Below the pieces are notes generated by a model that was not told the origin of the DNA, made no database searches, and saw only the letters and a list, made by a program, of their open reading frames with translations. Below, piece after piece: positions 28,143-35,572 of a stretch of 64,000 nucleotides of DNA. This DNA is from Craurococcus roseus. GTDB lineage: Bacteria; Pseudomonadota; Alphaproteobacteria; Acetobacterales; Acetobacteraceae. Each line of letters starts with the position of its first letter. The first letter of the stretch is position 1. Position numbers and translations under genes: made by a program. Where the stretch lies: the NCBI RefSeq assembly GCF_039523795.1, contig NZ_BAAAFZ010000072.1, forward strand, positions 1 through 64,000. The letters are read 5' to 3'.

Positions 28143-28631
28143 ATGATCCGAGTCCTTGCGCTTGCGTTGGGGACGGCGCTGGCCGGCGCCACGGCGACCG
28201 CGCCGTGGTCGTCCGCATTGGCGCAGAACCGGCCCGAAGCCCAGGCCCCTGCGCGGGGCGGCACGGAGCTGTCGCCCTCCGAACGCCGGCTCCCGCAGGA
28301 GCGGCGGCCGGGCCTGATGCGGGCCTTGGACCTCGACCGCAACGGCGCGCTGAGCCTCGCCGAAGCCAAGAGCGCCGCGGCCAAGCGCTACGACGACCTG
28401 AACCCCGATCTCGACGACGCGCTCGACCGGGAGGAGGCCCGCCGTCGTTCGCTGGCGCCGGCCACGTTCCGCGCCGCCGATGCCGACCGCAACGGCGCGG
28501 TCAGCAAGGCCGAGTGGCTGGCGCTGGTGGAGCGCCGCTTCGGGGCCGCGGACCCGGACCGCGACGGCTCGCTCAGCAGGGCCGAGCTGCGGTCCGAGAA
28601 AGGCAAGGCGGCGGCGCGCTTCCTGCGCTAG
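28143..28631 (+). CDS. Secreted EF-hand calcium-binding protein
   Basis: The 162-residue product has a signal peptide (residues 1-28, ending ALAQ) and three canonical EF-hand loops: DLDRNGALSLAE, DADRNGAVSKAE and DPDRDGSLSRAE. A fourth, DLNPDLDDALDREE, is degenerate. Such proteins bind calcium in the periplasm or outside the cell; the partner is unknown. A GGGAGA ribosome site precedes the ATG at 28143. It converges on the uricase gene with about 50 bp between stops. Confidence 0.83.
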   Translation: MIRVLALALGTALAGATATAPWSSALAQNRPEAQAPARGGTELSPSERRLPQERRPGLMRALDLDRNGALSLAEAKSAAAKRYDDLNPDLDDALDREEARRRSLAPATFRAADADRNGAVSKAEWLALVERRFGAADPDRDGSLSRAELRSEKGKAAARFLR

Positions 28632-28680
28632 CGGCCTGAGTCGGGGGGCGGCCGCCGGAAGCGGGCGGCGTCCGCCGCGG

Positions 28681-29529
28681 TCATCCCCTGGCGACGGTGC
28701 ATTCGATCTGGCCGTGCGGCTCGTCGGTCGGCAGAAACACCTGGTTCCCGTTGGCCAGGCCGAACCGTGACAAGTCGACGAGGAGGTAATGCTTGTTCGG
28801 GCAGGCGAGGTCGACCTCTTCGATCTCGGGCACCGCTTCGAGCGCCGCCGTCGCCATGCGGTACAGGCTGTCCTGGACGCTGTGGCTGTAGGTGCCGGCG
28901 AAGACCTCCAGCATGGCGCCGAGGATCGCGGCGTTCGCCGCCGCGTGGCCGCCCGCCGGCGCCGACCGCCAGCGCCAGGCGGCCTCCATGCTCGTGGCGC
29001 ACACCCGGTCGCGCGTTTCGGGGATGGTCGTGTAAGGGTCCTTGGCGAAATCGGCCCAACCGGAGCCGGTGGACTTGAGGAAGGTGAAGCCCGACACGCC
29101 GGAGCGGAGGGCGGTGCGTCCGTCGCGGACCGCCACGGCCTCGGCGAAGGGCTTGCCGTTGCCGTCGAGGACGAACGCGTGCGGGTGCGGCGCGCCTCCG
29201 ACGCCCATCCGCGTCCACCTGGTTTCGTGCGCGGTGACAGCCGCCGAGGCGACCTGGCCGTAGAGGCCGAGCAGGCGTTCGGCCAAGGCCGCGCAGAACG
29301 GTTCCGTGTCCAACGCGAGGTTCTCGCAGGCCACGACGTTGACCACGTTGCGGATGGTGTCGGTGGACACCGAGGTGGAGTTGTCGGCGTCGGTGAAGGA
29401 GCGGCCGAAATCGCCCGTGACCATCGCCTTGACCGTGAGCTCGCGGACCTCGTGGCGGTCGCCGTCGTGGTGGAGCCGCATCACGCGGACGCGGGCCTTG
29501 CCGTGGGTGTTGCGGGTGAGCGTCGCCAT
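28681..29529 (-). CDS. Urate oxidase (factor-independent uricase)
   Basis: The 282-residue protein carries uricase signatures: NTHGKARVRVMRL (with the active-site Lys), TDADNSTSVSTDTIRN (with the catalytic Thr), the FLKSTGSGW segment, CATSMEAAWRW and a C-terminal NGNQVFLPTDEPHG. It oxidises urate with O2 to 5-hydroxyisourate in purine catabolism without a cofactor. GGAGGA lies eight bases before the ATG. No hydroxyisourate hydrolase or OHCU decarboxylase gene is in the window. A divergent GntR/FCD gene 288 bp away is the likely regulator of this step or of the next operon. Confidence 0.93.
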   Translation of the reverse strand: MATLTRNTHGKARVRVMRLHHDGDRHEVRELTVKAMVTGDFGRSFTDADNSTSVSTDTIRNVVNVVACENLALDTEPFCAALAERLLGLYGQVASAAVTAHETRWTRMGVGGAPHPHAFVLDGNGKPFAEAVAVRDGRTALRSGVSGFTFLKSTGSGWADFAKDPYTTIPETRDRVCATSMEAAWRWRSAPAGGHAAANAAILGAMLEVFAGTYSHSVQDSLYRMATAALEAVPEIEEVDLACPNKHYLLVDLSRFGLANGNQVFLPTDEPHGQIECTVARG

Positions 29530-29817
29530 GCGGCGGTTCCTCCTCCAATAGGGCGCGTTCGGACGTGCTCGGCCGCGGCGGCCGTCGCGGAAGCCTCGCT
29601 CCGGGCGCGTTCGGCGCCGCCCACGCCGTTGAAGGAGGCGTCGGGCAGCGCGGACGCGATGGCGGCGAGCAGGATGCCGGAATCGAGGTGCGGCCGGCAT
29701 GGTCGGGCTCCCGGTGCGTGGGCGTTGGGCAATGTCCGTGGTCGAGACCGCGGCTTCCATGCCGTGCCGGAAAAACCTCGTTGCGCCAAGTGGCGGGGCG
29801 ATCCAAACCGTCCCGCC

Positions 29818-30546
29818 ATGTCCGAACCCGCCATGAAACGCCGCCTCCCGCCGGGCGCCGCCGCACCGCCCGGTGCCGTTCGGCACCGCCCGCCCGCCGC
29901 TTCCGCGGAGACGCTCGTGGAGCGGGCGTACCGCACCCTGGAGGAGGAGATCGTCACGCTCGCCCTGGCGCCCGGCGAGGTGGTGAGCGAGGCGCTGCTG
30001 TCCGAACGCCTCTGCATCGGCCGCACGCCGGTCCGCGAGGCGCTGCAACGCCTCGCGCGCGAGCGGCTGGTCCGCATCCTGCCGCGCCGCGGCATCGTCG
30101 TGGCCGGCGTGGACGTGCGCGAGCAGTTGCGGCTGCTGGAGGTTCGGCGGGAGGTCGAGCGCCTCCTGGCGCGCGCGGCGGCCCGCCGCGCCGACGCCGG
30201 CCAGCGCGGGCGTTTGCGCGCCGTCGCCGACGGTATGGACCGCGCCGCCGCCAACAGCGACGAAACGGCCTTCCTGCGCCTGGACCGCGAGTTGAACCTG
30301 CTGGTGATCGAGGCGGCCCGCAACGAGTTCGCCGCCGCGGCCATGGCGCTGATGCACGGCCTGTCGCGCCGCTTCTGGTTCATCCACTGGCGCCAGAGCG
30401 CGGACCTGCCCGAAGCGGCGCGGGTCCACGCCGCCCTCGCCCGCGCCATAGCGGAAGGGGAGCCGGAATCGGCGGCCGCCGCCTCCGACCGGCTGCTCGA
30501 CTACATCCAGGCGTTCACGGAGGCGACCGCGAGCGCCGGGGCCTGA
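29818..30546 (+). CDS. GntR family transcriptional regulator (FCD/FadR subfamily)
   Basis: The 242-residue protein has an N-terminal winged helix (VERAYRTLEEEIVTLALAPGEVVSEALLSERLCIGRTPVREALQRLARERLVRILPRRGI) and an all-helical FCD ligand domain with LDRELNLLVIEAA and VHAALARAIAEGE. FCD regulators bind small acids and repress adjacent catabolic genes through short palindromes. It lies between uricase (divergent) and the fatty-acid hydroxylase operon (same direction); a perfect 16-bp palindrome at 30583-30598, 36 bases past its stop, is a likely operator. MSEPAMKRR at 29818 is taken as the start; an ATG at 29833 is possible. Confidence 0.87.
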   Translation: MSEPAMKRRLPPGAAAPPGAVRHRPPAASAETLVERAYRTLEEEIVTLALAPGEVVSEALLSERLCIGRTPVREALQRLARERLVRILPRRGIVVAGVDVREQLRLLEVRREVERLLARAAARRADAGQRGRLRAVADGMDRAAANSDETAFLRLDRELNLLVIEAARNEFAAAAMALMHGLSRRFWFIHWRQSADLPEAARVHAALARAIAEGEPESAAAASDRLLDYIQAFTEATASAGA

Positions 30547-30582
30547 AAACGCCTCTGCCGCTCCCTTGCGGGCCGGCCATCC

Positions 30583-30598
30583 GGCTGATATATCAGCC
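30583..30598. promoter_or_regulatory. Perfect 16-bp palindrome overlapping a candidate -10 box
   Basis: GGCTGATATATCAGCC is an exact palindrome located 28 bases before the hydroxylase ATG and just after the GntR gene. TTGCGG 17 bases upstream of TATATC inside it gives a candidate promoter whose -10 box lies within the palindrome, the geometry of a repressor operator. The TGATATATCA core resembles GntR/FCD sites. Confidence 0.55.
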
Positions 30599-30625
30599 AA
30601 TGAAAGCTCGGCCAGGGAGGTCGCC

Positions 30626-31417
30626 ATGGAACTCGCCGCTACCGACATGACGGACCGCCAACGGCGGTACCGCGCCAGCTACCGGGAGCGCGTCGCGGGC
30701 TGGTACAACGGCTGGCTGCACGTGTTCATCATCTACGCGATCGGCTTCACCGCGCTCTACGTGTACCTGTCGAACCTGTCGGCGGTGACGCCGCTCGAAT
30801 GGCTGACGGTGCCGCTCACCTTCCTGTTCTGCAACTTCTTCGAGTGGTGGATTCATCGCTACGTGATGCACCGGCCGTCGAAGAACCCGGTGTTCCGTGC
30901 GATCTACAACCGGCACACGCTGATGCACCACCAGTTCTTCACGGACCAGGAGATGCGCTTCGCCGGCCACCACGATTGGCGGGTGACGTTCTTCCCGCCC
31001 TACGCGCTGGCGACCTTCACCTTGATGTCCATCCCGGCCGCCATCGCTCTCGGTTGGCTGCTGTCACCCAACGTCGGCTGGCTGTTCATCGCCACCACGA
31101 CCTCGGTCTATCTGATCTACGAGTTCATGCACTTCTGCTGCCACGTCGAGGACAACGCGTTCGTGCGCCGCATGCCGTTCGTGAACACGATCCGGCGGCA
31201 CCATGCGGCGCACCACAACCAGTCCATCATGATGGAGCGGAACATGAACCTGACGTTCCCGATCATGGACTGGCTGTTCGGCACCTCCGACCTGAAGCGC
31301 GGCCTGCTCGGGCACCTGTTCAACGGCTACGACAGCCGGCACGTGCGCACGGACATGCGCAAGACGTCGCGCACGCCGGGGAAGATCGGCGACCGCGCAA
31401 TACAAGCGGCCGAGTGA
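30626..31417 (+). CDS. Fatty acid hydroxylase/sterol desaturase family membrane protein
   Basis: The 263-residue protein has several transmembrane segments (WLHVFIIYAIGFTALYVYL, TFLFCNFFEWW, LATFTLMSIPAAIALGWLL, LFIATTTSVYLIYEFMHF) and the eight-histidine di-iron motifs HRYVMHR, HTLMHHQFF and HHAAHHNQS. Such enzymes hydroxylate or desaturate lipids in the membrane using O2. The lipid substrate is unknown; hopanoids, fatty acids and carotenoid-like lipids are all possible. A GGGAGG ribosome site precedes the ATG. It begins a run of four closely spaced genes behind the palindrome at 30583-30598. Confidence 0.87.
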   Translation: MELAATDMTDRQRRYRASYRERVAGWYNGWLHVFIIYAIGFTALYVYLSNLSAVTPLEWLTVPLTFLFCNFFEWWIHRYVMHRPSKNPVFRAIYNRHTLMHHQFFTDQEMRFAGHHDWRVTFFPPYALATFTLMSIPAAIALGWLLSPNVGWLFIATTTSVYLIYEFMHFCCHVEDNAFVRRMPFVNTIRRHHAAHHNQSIMMERNMNLTFPIMDWLFGTSDLKRGLLGHLFNGYDSRHVRTDMRKTSRTPGKIGDRAIQAAE

Positions 31418-31429
31418 GGCGCCGCCGGC

Positions 31430-31825
31430 GTGGACTCGATCGAGCCGAACCTGGTGCCGCTCCTGTGGTTCGCGCTGTGCTGCACCGTCGCCTGCGTGGC
31501 GTTTCTGGTGCTCGCCGGCGCGTTCCCCTTGTCTAGCCGGCCCGACCTCGCCGGCAGCCCGGTCGGCGCCGCGCTGGCGCTCGGGAACGCGCTTCTGCTG
31601 GTCGTCCTCGTCGCGGGCACCGCTTGGTACGGCCTGAGCCACTTGCGCTGGACCAGCCTCGTCATCGCGGGCGGGTCGGTGTTCCTGTTCGCGCCGGGGC
31701 TGTTCCACCTTTGGCCGGAGCGCTGGCGCGACGGACGCGCGGGCTTGGCCGTCCTCTCCTGCATGCTCGGGGGTTCGATCGCCGCGCTTCGGGCCGTCGC
31801 CGGGGTGTTCCCGACGCCGGCGTGA
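31430..31825 (+). CDS. Small integral membrane protein, unknown function
   Basis: The 131-residue product is mostly hydrophobic with about four transmembrane helices (LLWFALCCTVACVAFLVLAGAF, ALALGNALLLVVLVAGTAWYGL, TSLVIAGGSVFLFAPGLFHLW, LAVLSCMLGGSIAALRAVAG). It starts at a GTG 12 bases after the hydroxylase stop, so co-translation is likely. I do not recognise a named family. Its position suggests a membrane partner of the hydroxylase or a separate small membrane function. Confidence 0.65.
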   Translation: MDSIEPNLVPLLWFALCCTVACVAFLVLAGAFPLSSRPDLAGSPVGAALALGNALLLVVLVAGTAWYGLSHLRWTSLVIAGGSVFLFAPGLFHLWPERWRDGRAGLAVLSCMLGGSIAALRAVAGVFPTPA

Positions 31826-31848
31826 CCGCGTTCGAGGGAGGTTGAACG

Positions 31849-32067
31849 ATGCCGTTCCCGGTGAAGCTCGGGCTCTCGGTGGTGGTGACGCTGGTCATCA
31901 TCGCGGCCTTCTTCCACCAGCGCGCCCTGGGCCATGAAGGACCGCAATGGGCGCTCCTCTTCCTGGCGCCCTTCATGCTCGTGGCGCTGTGGATCTTCCC
32001 GGAGGTGACGCGGAAGCCCGTGGACGGCGCCCCGGCGGCCGGCGACACGCGCCCGAAAGGCACGTGA
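31849..32067 (+). CDS. Small two-helix membrane protein, unknown function
   Basis: The 72-residue product has two predicted transmembrane helices (VKLGLSVVVTLVIIAAFF and WALLFLAPFMLVALWIF) and a hydrophilic tail. GGGAGG seven bases before the ATG is a strong ribosome site. It lies 23 bases after the 131-residue membrane protein gene in the hydroxylase operon. No family is recognised. Confidence 0.65.
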   Translation: MPFPVKLGLSVVVTLVIIAAFFHQRALGHEGPQWALLFLAPFMLVALWIFPEVTRKPVDGAPAAGDTRPKGT

Positions 32068-32076
32068 GCGGCCGCC

Positions 32077-32385
32077 GTGGGAAAGACCTACACCGGCGAC
32101 CGGACCATGGACGGCATCCAGGTTTCGGTTGATGGCCGGCCGCTGGACCCACGCTACGACCTCCGCCGCTTCACCGACGGCGGCTTCGAGTGGAGCTACG
32201 AAGGCCCGGAGCCGGAGCAACTCGCCTTCGCCCTGCTGGTGGACCACCTCGGCGACTCCGCCCGGGCGGACGCGCTGCGCGGGCGCTTCATGCGCGAGGT
32301 CGTCGCCAACTTCGACAACGAATGGGAGATGACCTCGGCCGACATCGAGCGCGCGCTGGAAGGCTTCGGCACGTCAGTCGGCTGA
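32077..32385 (+). CDS. DUF6166-like cytoplasmic protein
   Basis: The 102-residue product starts at a GTG and reads MGKTYTGDRTMDGIQVSVDGRPLDPRYDLRRF, followed by GFEWSYEGPEPEQLAFALLVDHLGD and a C-terminal helix. This pattern matches proteins of the DUF6166 type, whose function is not known. It lacks membrane segments. It is the last gene of the hydroxylase operon and is followed by a hairpin at 32413-32437. Confidence 0.65.
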   Translation: MGKTYTGDRTMDGIQVSVDGRPLDPRYDLRRFTDGGFEWSYEGPEPEQLAFALLVDHLGDSARADALRGRFMREVVANFDNEWEMTSADIERALEGFGTSVG

Positions 32386-32686
32386 ACCGCTTCGAAGGGG
32401 GATGGCGGACCCGAGGCGAACGTCCGGCCTTCGCCTCCGGGGAGCAGGGCTGACCTCTTTTCCCGCACTTTTCGACTGCACCAGAACCATCCCGGCAGCG
32501 GCTTGGGTGAAGGTCACGGCTTGGGGCTGCCGGCACGACCTCTTCCGGTGACACGCGGTGCCGGTTGCCGCCGGGGTGGCGGCGCCTTCGTTTGCGCGAG
32601 CAACGCCTGCCGCAAAGGATGGACGGCCGCACGAGCGATGTGGTTAGTTCGGCCCATGGTGCAGCGCAGCATAGGCGGCTCGACCG
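32386..32686. other. Intergenic region between the hydroxylase operon and the EamA gene
   Basis: About 300 bases with no convincing gene on either strand. It holds the hairpin at 32413-32437 and a T-rich patch near 32456, and presumably the promoter of the EamA gene in its right half, though no good -35/-10 pair was found. Confidence 0.5.
32413..32437 (+). terminator. Hairpin after the hydroxylase operon
   Basis: GAGGCGAA (32413-32420) and TTCGCCTC (32430-32437) form a perfect 8-bp stem with a 9-base loop, 27 bases after the DUF6166 stop. The nearest T-rich run (CTCTTTTC) is about 17 bases further on, so this is a weak or rho-assisted terminator at best. Confidence 0.4.
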
Positions 32687-33688
32687 ATGGGTGAACCCGT
32701 GCGGTCCGAGGGCCGTCCGGCAACGCTCGACCCGGCTTGCGATCCCCGCCCGTCGCCGCCGCGCCTCTCCACTCCGCCGCCGCGGCCCGAACCGCCGCCA
32801 GCGCCGCAGGCCGACGATCCCATGCGCGGGGTCCCGCTGATCCTCGCGGCCGTGACCATCTTCTCGGTGTCGGACGCGCTGGCGAAGCACCTGGGGCAGT
32901 TCCTGCCGCCGGTCGAGGTCGCTTGGATGCGCTACGCGGCCTTCCTGACGCTGACGCTCGCCCCGGTCCTGCGCGGCGGCCCGGCCGCTCTGCGCACCAG
33001 GGCGCCGGCGCTGCAGGTCCTGCGCGGGCTCGCGCTGGTCGGTTCGGCGCTGTCCTTCATCGTGGCGCTCCGGTTCTTGCCCCTCGCCGAGGCCACCGCC
33101 ATCAACTTTGTCTCGCCGATCTTCATCACCGCCTTGTCCATCCCGATCCTCGGCGAGGTGGTGGGCGTGCGGCGCTGGGCGGCGGTCGCGGTCGGGCTCG
33201 CCGGCGTGCTGATCGTCGTGCGCCCGGGCGGCGCCAGCGGCTCCGGGGCCGAGGTCCTGCTCCCCGTCCTCACGGCGGCGAGCTGGGCCTTGGCCGTCGT
33301 CGTGACGCGCAAGATGGCGGGCGCCGACCGGCCAGCGACGACGCTGTTCTGGTCGGCCGCCGTCGGCTTCGCGGTGCTCAGCGCGCTGCTGCCGTTCGAT
33401 TTCGTCGTGCCGTCCGCCGTCCAGGTCGGTCTTGGCCTGCTCCTGGGCCTCATCTCCTCGGCCGGGCAGTGGCTCATCGTGTTGGCCTACCGGCACGCGG
33501 CGGCATCGGTGCTGGCCCCCTTCTCGTACTTCCAGCTCGTGTCGTCCGCCCTGCTCGGGTTCCTGGCCTTCGGCGCCGTGCCCGACCGCTGGGCGCTGGT
33601 CGGGGCGGGTGTGATCGCGGCGAGCGGCCTCTACACCGCCCACCGCGAGCGGGTGCGCGCGAAGGAGCGCGCCGCCCTCGGCCCGTGA
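32687..33688 (+). CDS. EamA/DMT family transporter
   Basis: The protein has ten predicted transmembrane helices in two EamA repeats (LILAAVTIFSVSDALAKHLG to GLAGVLIVVRPGG, then VLLPVLTAASWALAVVVTRK to VGAGVIAASGLYTAHRE), the layout of drug/metabolite exporters related to RhaT and RarD. The substrate is unknown. From 32687 the product is 333 residues with a Pro-rich, disordered N-terminus of about 45 residues; an internal ATG at 32822 would remove it and begin at the first helix. Neither has a strong ribosome site. It converges with the TRAP operon. Confidence 0.85.
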   Translation: MGEPVRSEGRPATLDPACDPRPSPPRLSTPPPRPEPPPAPQADDPMRGVPLILAAVTIFSVSDALAKHLGQFLPPVEVAWMRYAAFLTLTLAPVLRGGPAALRTRAPALQVLRGLALVGSALSFIVALRFLPLAEATAINFVSPIFITALSIPILGEVVGVRRWAAVAVGLAGVLIVVRPGGASGSGAEVLLPVLTAASWALAVVVTRKMAGADRPATTLFWSAAVGFAVLSALLPFDFVVPSAVQVGLGLLLGLISSAGQWLIVLAYRHAAASVLAPFSYFQLVSSALLGFLAFGAVPDRWALVGAGVIAASGLYTAHRERVRAKERAALGP

Positions 33689-33698
33689 CGCGCCGCGG

Positions 33699-34961
33699 TC
33701 AGAACCGGATCGTCAGCGCCGGGACGTAGCTCACGGCGAGCAGCAGGGCCACCGCCACCGCGAAGAACGGCCAGAGCGCCCGCGTGGTCTCCGCCATCGT
33801 GCTGCCGGCGATGGTGGTGGAGATGAACAGCGTGGTGCCCACCGGCGGCGTGTAGAGGCCGATGCCCAGGTTGATCACCATCACCAGCCCCAGTTGCAGC
33901 GTGTCCATCCCGATCTGCTGCGCCAAGGGCACGAAGATGGGCGCGAGCAGCAGGATGGCGGGCGCGAGGTCGAGCGGGCCGCCGATCGCCAGCATGATGA
34001 GGTTCATCGCCAGGATCACCAGCCAGGGCTCGCGCAGGGTGGTCGAGACCCACTCGGCGAAGCGCTGCGGCACCTGGTCGTAGGTGAGTATCCAGCTCGC
34101 CGCCGCGCTGCCCATGATGACCATCATGACGATGCCGGTGGCCACGCCCGCGTCGATCATCGCCTTGCGGAAGCGGCCCCAGGACAGGTCGCGGTAGATC
34201 AGCAGGCTGGCCGCCAACGCGTAGAGCACCGCCATCACCGCGATCTCGGTCGGCGTGGCGAGGCCGAAGCGGAGCGCGACCAGGATCAGCGGCGGCAGGA
34301 CCAGCGCCGGGATGGCCAGGACCGCGAGGCGCGCCAAGCGGCGCCCGTCGAACGGCGGCGCCTCCGAGCCGATGCGCAAGCGCCGGCCCTCCCACCAGCA
34401 AACGCCGACGAAGCCGGCCGCCATGAGGATTCCGGGCAGCACGCCGGCCATGAACAGGTCGCCAATGGAGACGCCGCTGACCACCGCGTAGAGGATCATC
34501 GGGATCGAGGGCGGGATCAGGATGTCGATCACCGCCGAGGTCGCGTTGTTCGCCGCGCACAGGCCCGCCGGGTAGCCCTGGCGCTTCTGCCAGGGGATCA
34601 GCACCGAGCCGAGGGCGCTGGCGTTGGCCACCGCGCTGCCGGACACGCCGCCGAACACCACCGACCCGACCACGGTGGTGGAGAGCGCCCCGCCGCGCAG
34701 CCGCTGCATGATCTCGCCGGAGAAGCGCAGCAGCTCCCCGCCCAGCTTGCCCTCCATGATCAGCGTGCCGGCCAGGATGAAGAAGGGCAGCGCCAGCATC
34801 GGAAAGGATTGCGTCTGCCCGAACATCTGCTGCGCCACGAGCAGCAGGGGCATTTGCCCGTCCCAGAGCAGCGCGACGCCGGAGGCGATGACCAACGCGT
34901 GCGCCACCGGTATGACGGCCACCATGAGCGCGACGAAGGCGACGATGAGGGCGAGGCTCAT
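33699..34961 (-). CDS. dctM: TRAP transporter large permease subunit (DctM)
   Basis: The 420-residue protein has about 12 transmembrane helices and family signatures FFILAGTLIMEGKLGGELLRFS, GSVVFGGVSGSAVANASALGSVLIP, the hairpin-loop GIGLYTPPVGTTLFIS and the C-terminal RALWPFFAVAVALLLAV. It forms the sodium-coupled translocation channel of a DctPQM transporter in the inner membrane. Its ATG overlaps the DctQ stop (ATGA), so the two are translationally coupled. With DctP and the split transketolase genes it forms one minus-strand operon; a sugar acid, polyol or keto-sugar is the likely substrate. Confidence 0.92.
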   Translation of the reverse strand: MSLALIVAFVALMVAVIPVAHALVIASGVALLWDGQMPLLLVAQQMFGQTQSFPMLALPFFILAGTLIMEGKLGGELLRFSGEIMQRLRGGALSTTVVGSVVFGGVSGSAVANASALGSVLIPWQKRQGYPAGLCAANNATSAVIDILIPPSIPMILYAVVSGVSIGDLFMAGVLPGILMAAGFVGVCWWEGRRLRIGSEAPPFDGRRLARLAVLAIPALVLPPLILVALRFGLATPTEIAVMAVLYALAASLLIYRDLSWGRFRKAMIDAGVATGIVMMVIMGSAAASWILTYDQVPQRFAEWVSTTLREPWLVILAMNLIMLAIGGPLDLAPAILLLAPIFVPLAQQIGMDTLQLGLVMVINLGIGLYTPPVGTTLFISTTIAGSTMAETTRALWPFFAVAVALLLAVSYVPALTIRF

Positions 34962-35572
34962 GTCGGCATCTCCTCGGGGTTGGGCTGCGGCATGGCTTCC
35001 GGGCCGATCAGCACGAGACGGACCGCGTTGGTGAGGGTGCCGAGGGCGAGCAGCACGCAGCCGGCGGCGATGGCCCAGTAGCCGTAGCTCCCCGGCAGGC
35101 CGAGGGCGGGGCTGCGCTCGATGGAGACGATGTCGGCCACCACCAGCGCCTGCCAGCACAGCACGGCGTAGGCCAGGACGACCAGCGCGTGCCCGGCGAG
35201 CAGCACGGAGCGTTTGCCCTCGCGCCCGAGCCGCCCCAGCAGCCATTCCACCGCGACGTGGCCCCCGTGCTGCACCGCAAGCGCCACCCCGGCCATGATG
35301 AACCAGGGGAAGACCTGCTGCGGCACCTCTTCGGCCCAGTCGAAACCGCCGGTCGCCAGGACGTAGCGCGCCACCACGTTGGCCGTGAGCACGCCCATCA
35401 GGGCGGTGCCGGTCAGCAGGAGGACGCCTTGGCAGAGCAGGGCCACGGCACGGTCCGCGGCGTCGGCGGCGGTCAGCAGGCCGCCCCGCTTCCGCCCGTT
35501 GGCGGGCCTGGCCTCGGCGGCGTGCGGGGGGGGCCGGCACGGTGTGGAACGGGCGGTCCGCCGCCATGTCAC
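34958..35572 (-). CDS. dctQ: TRAP transporter small permease subunit (DctQ)
   Basis: The core shows four transmembrane helices with the typical VVARYVLATGGFDWAEEVPQQVFPWFIMAGVALAVQHGGHVAVEWL segment split across helices 2 and 3, as in DctQ. The frame runs back to a GTG at 35572 that overlaps the DctP stop (GTGA), giving 204 residues with a 40-residue Arg/Pro-rich leader. An ATG at 35567 lies in a different frame, and a run of eight G (35526-35533) falls between it and the conserved core; removing one G would join the two. The start is therefore uncertain. Confidence 0.8.
   Translation of the reverse strand: MTWRRTARSTPCRPPPHAAEARPANGRKRGGLLTAADAADRAVALLCQGVLLLTGTALMGVLTANVVARYVLATGGFDWAEEVPQQVFPWFIMAGVALAVQHGGHVAVEWLLGRLGREGKRSVLLAGHALVVLAYAVLCWQALVVADIVSIERSPALGLPGSYGYWAIAAGCVLLALGTLTNAVRLVLIGPEAMPQPNPEEMPT

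Noticed and set aside
29530..29817. A minus-strand frame reading HLDSGILLAAIASALPDASFNGVGG upstream of uricase
   Set aside because: It looks protein-like for about 50 codons but has no start or ribosome site in frame, runs into uricase out of frame, and matches no family I recognise.
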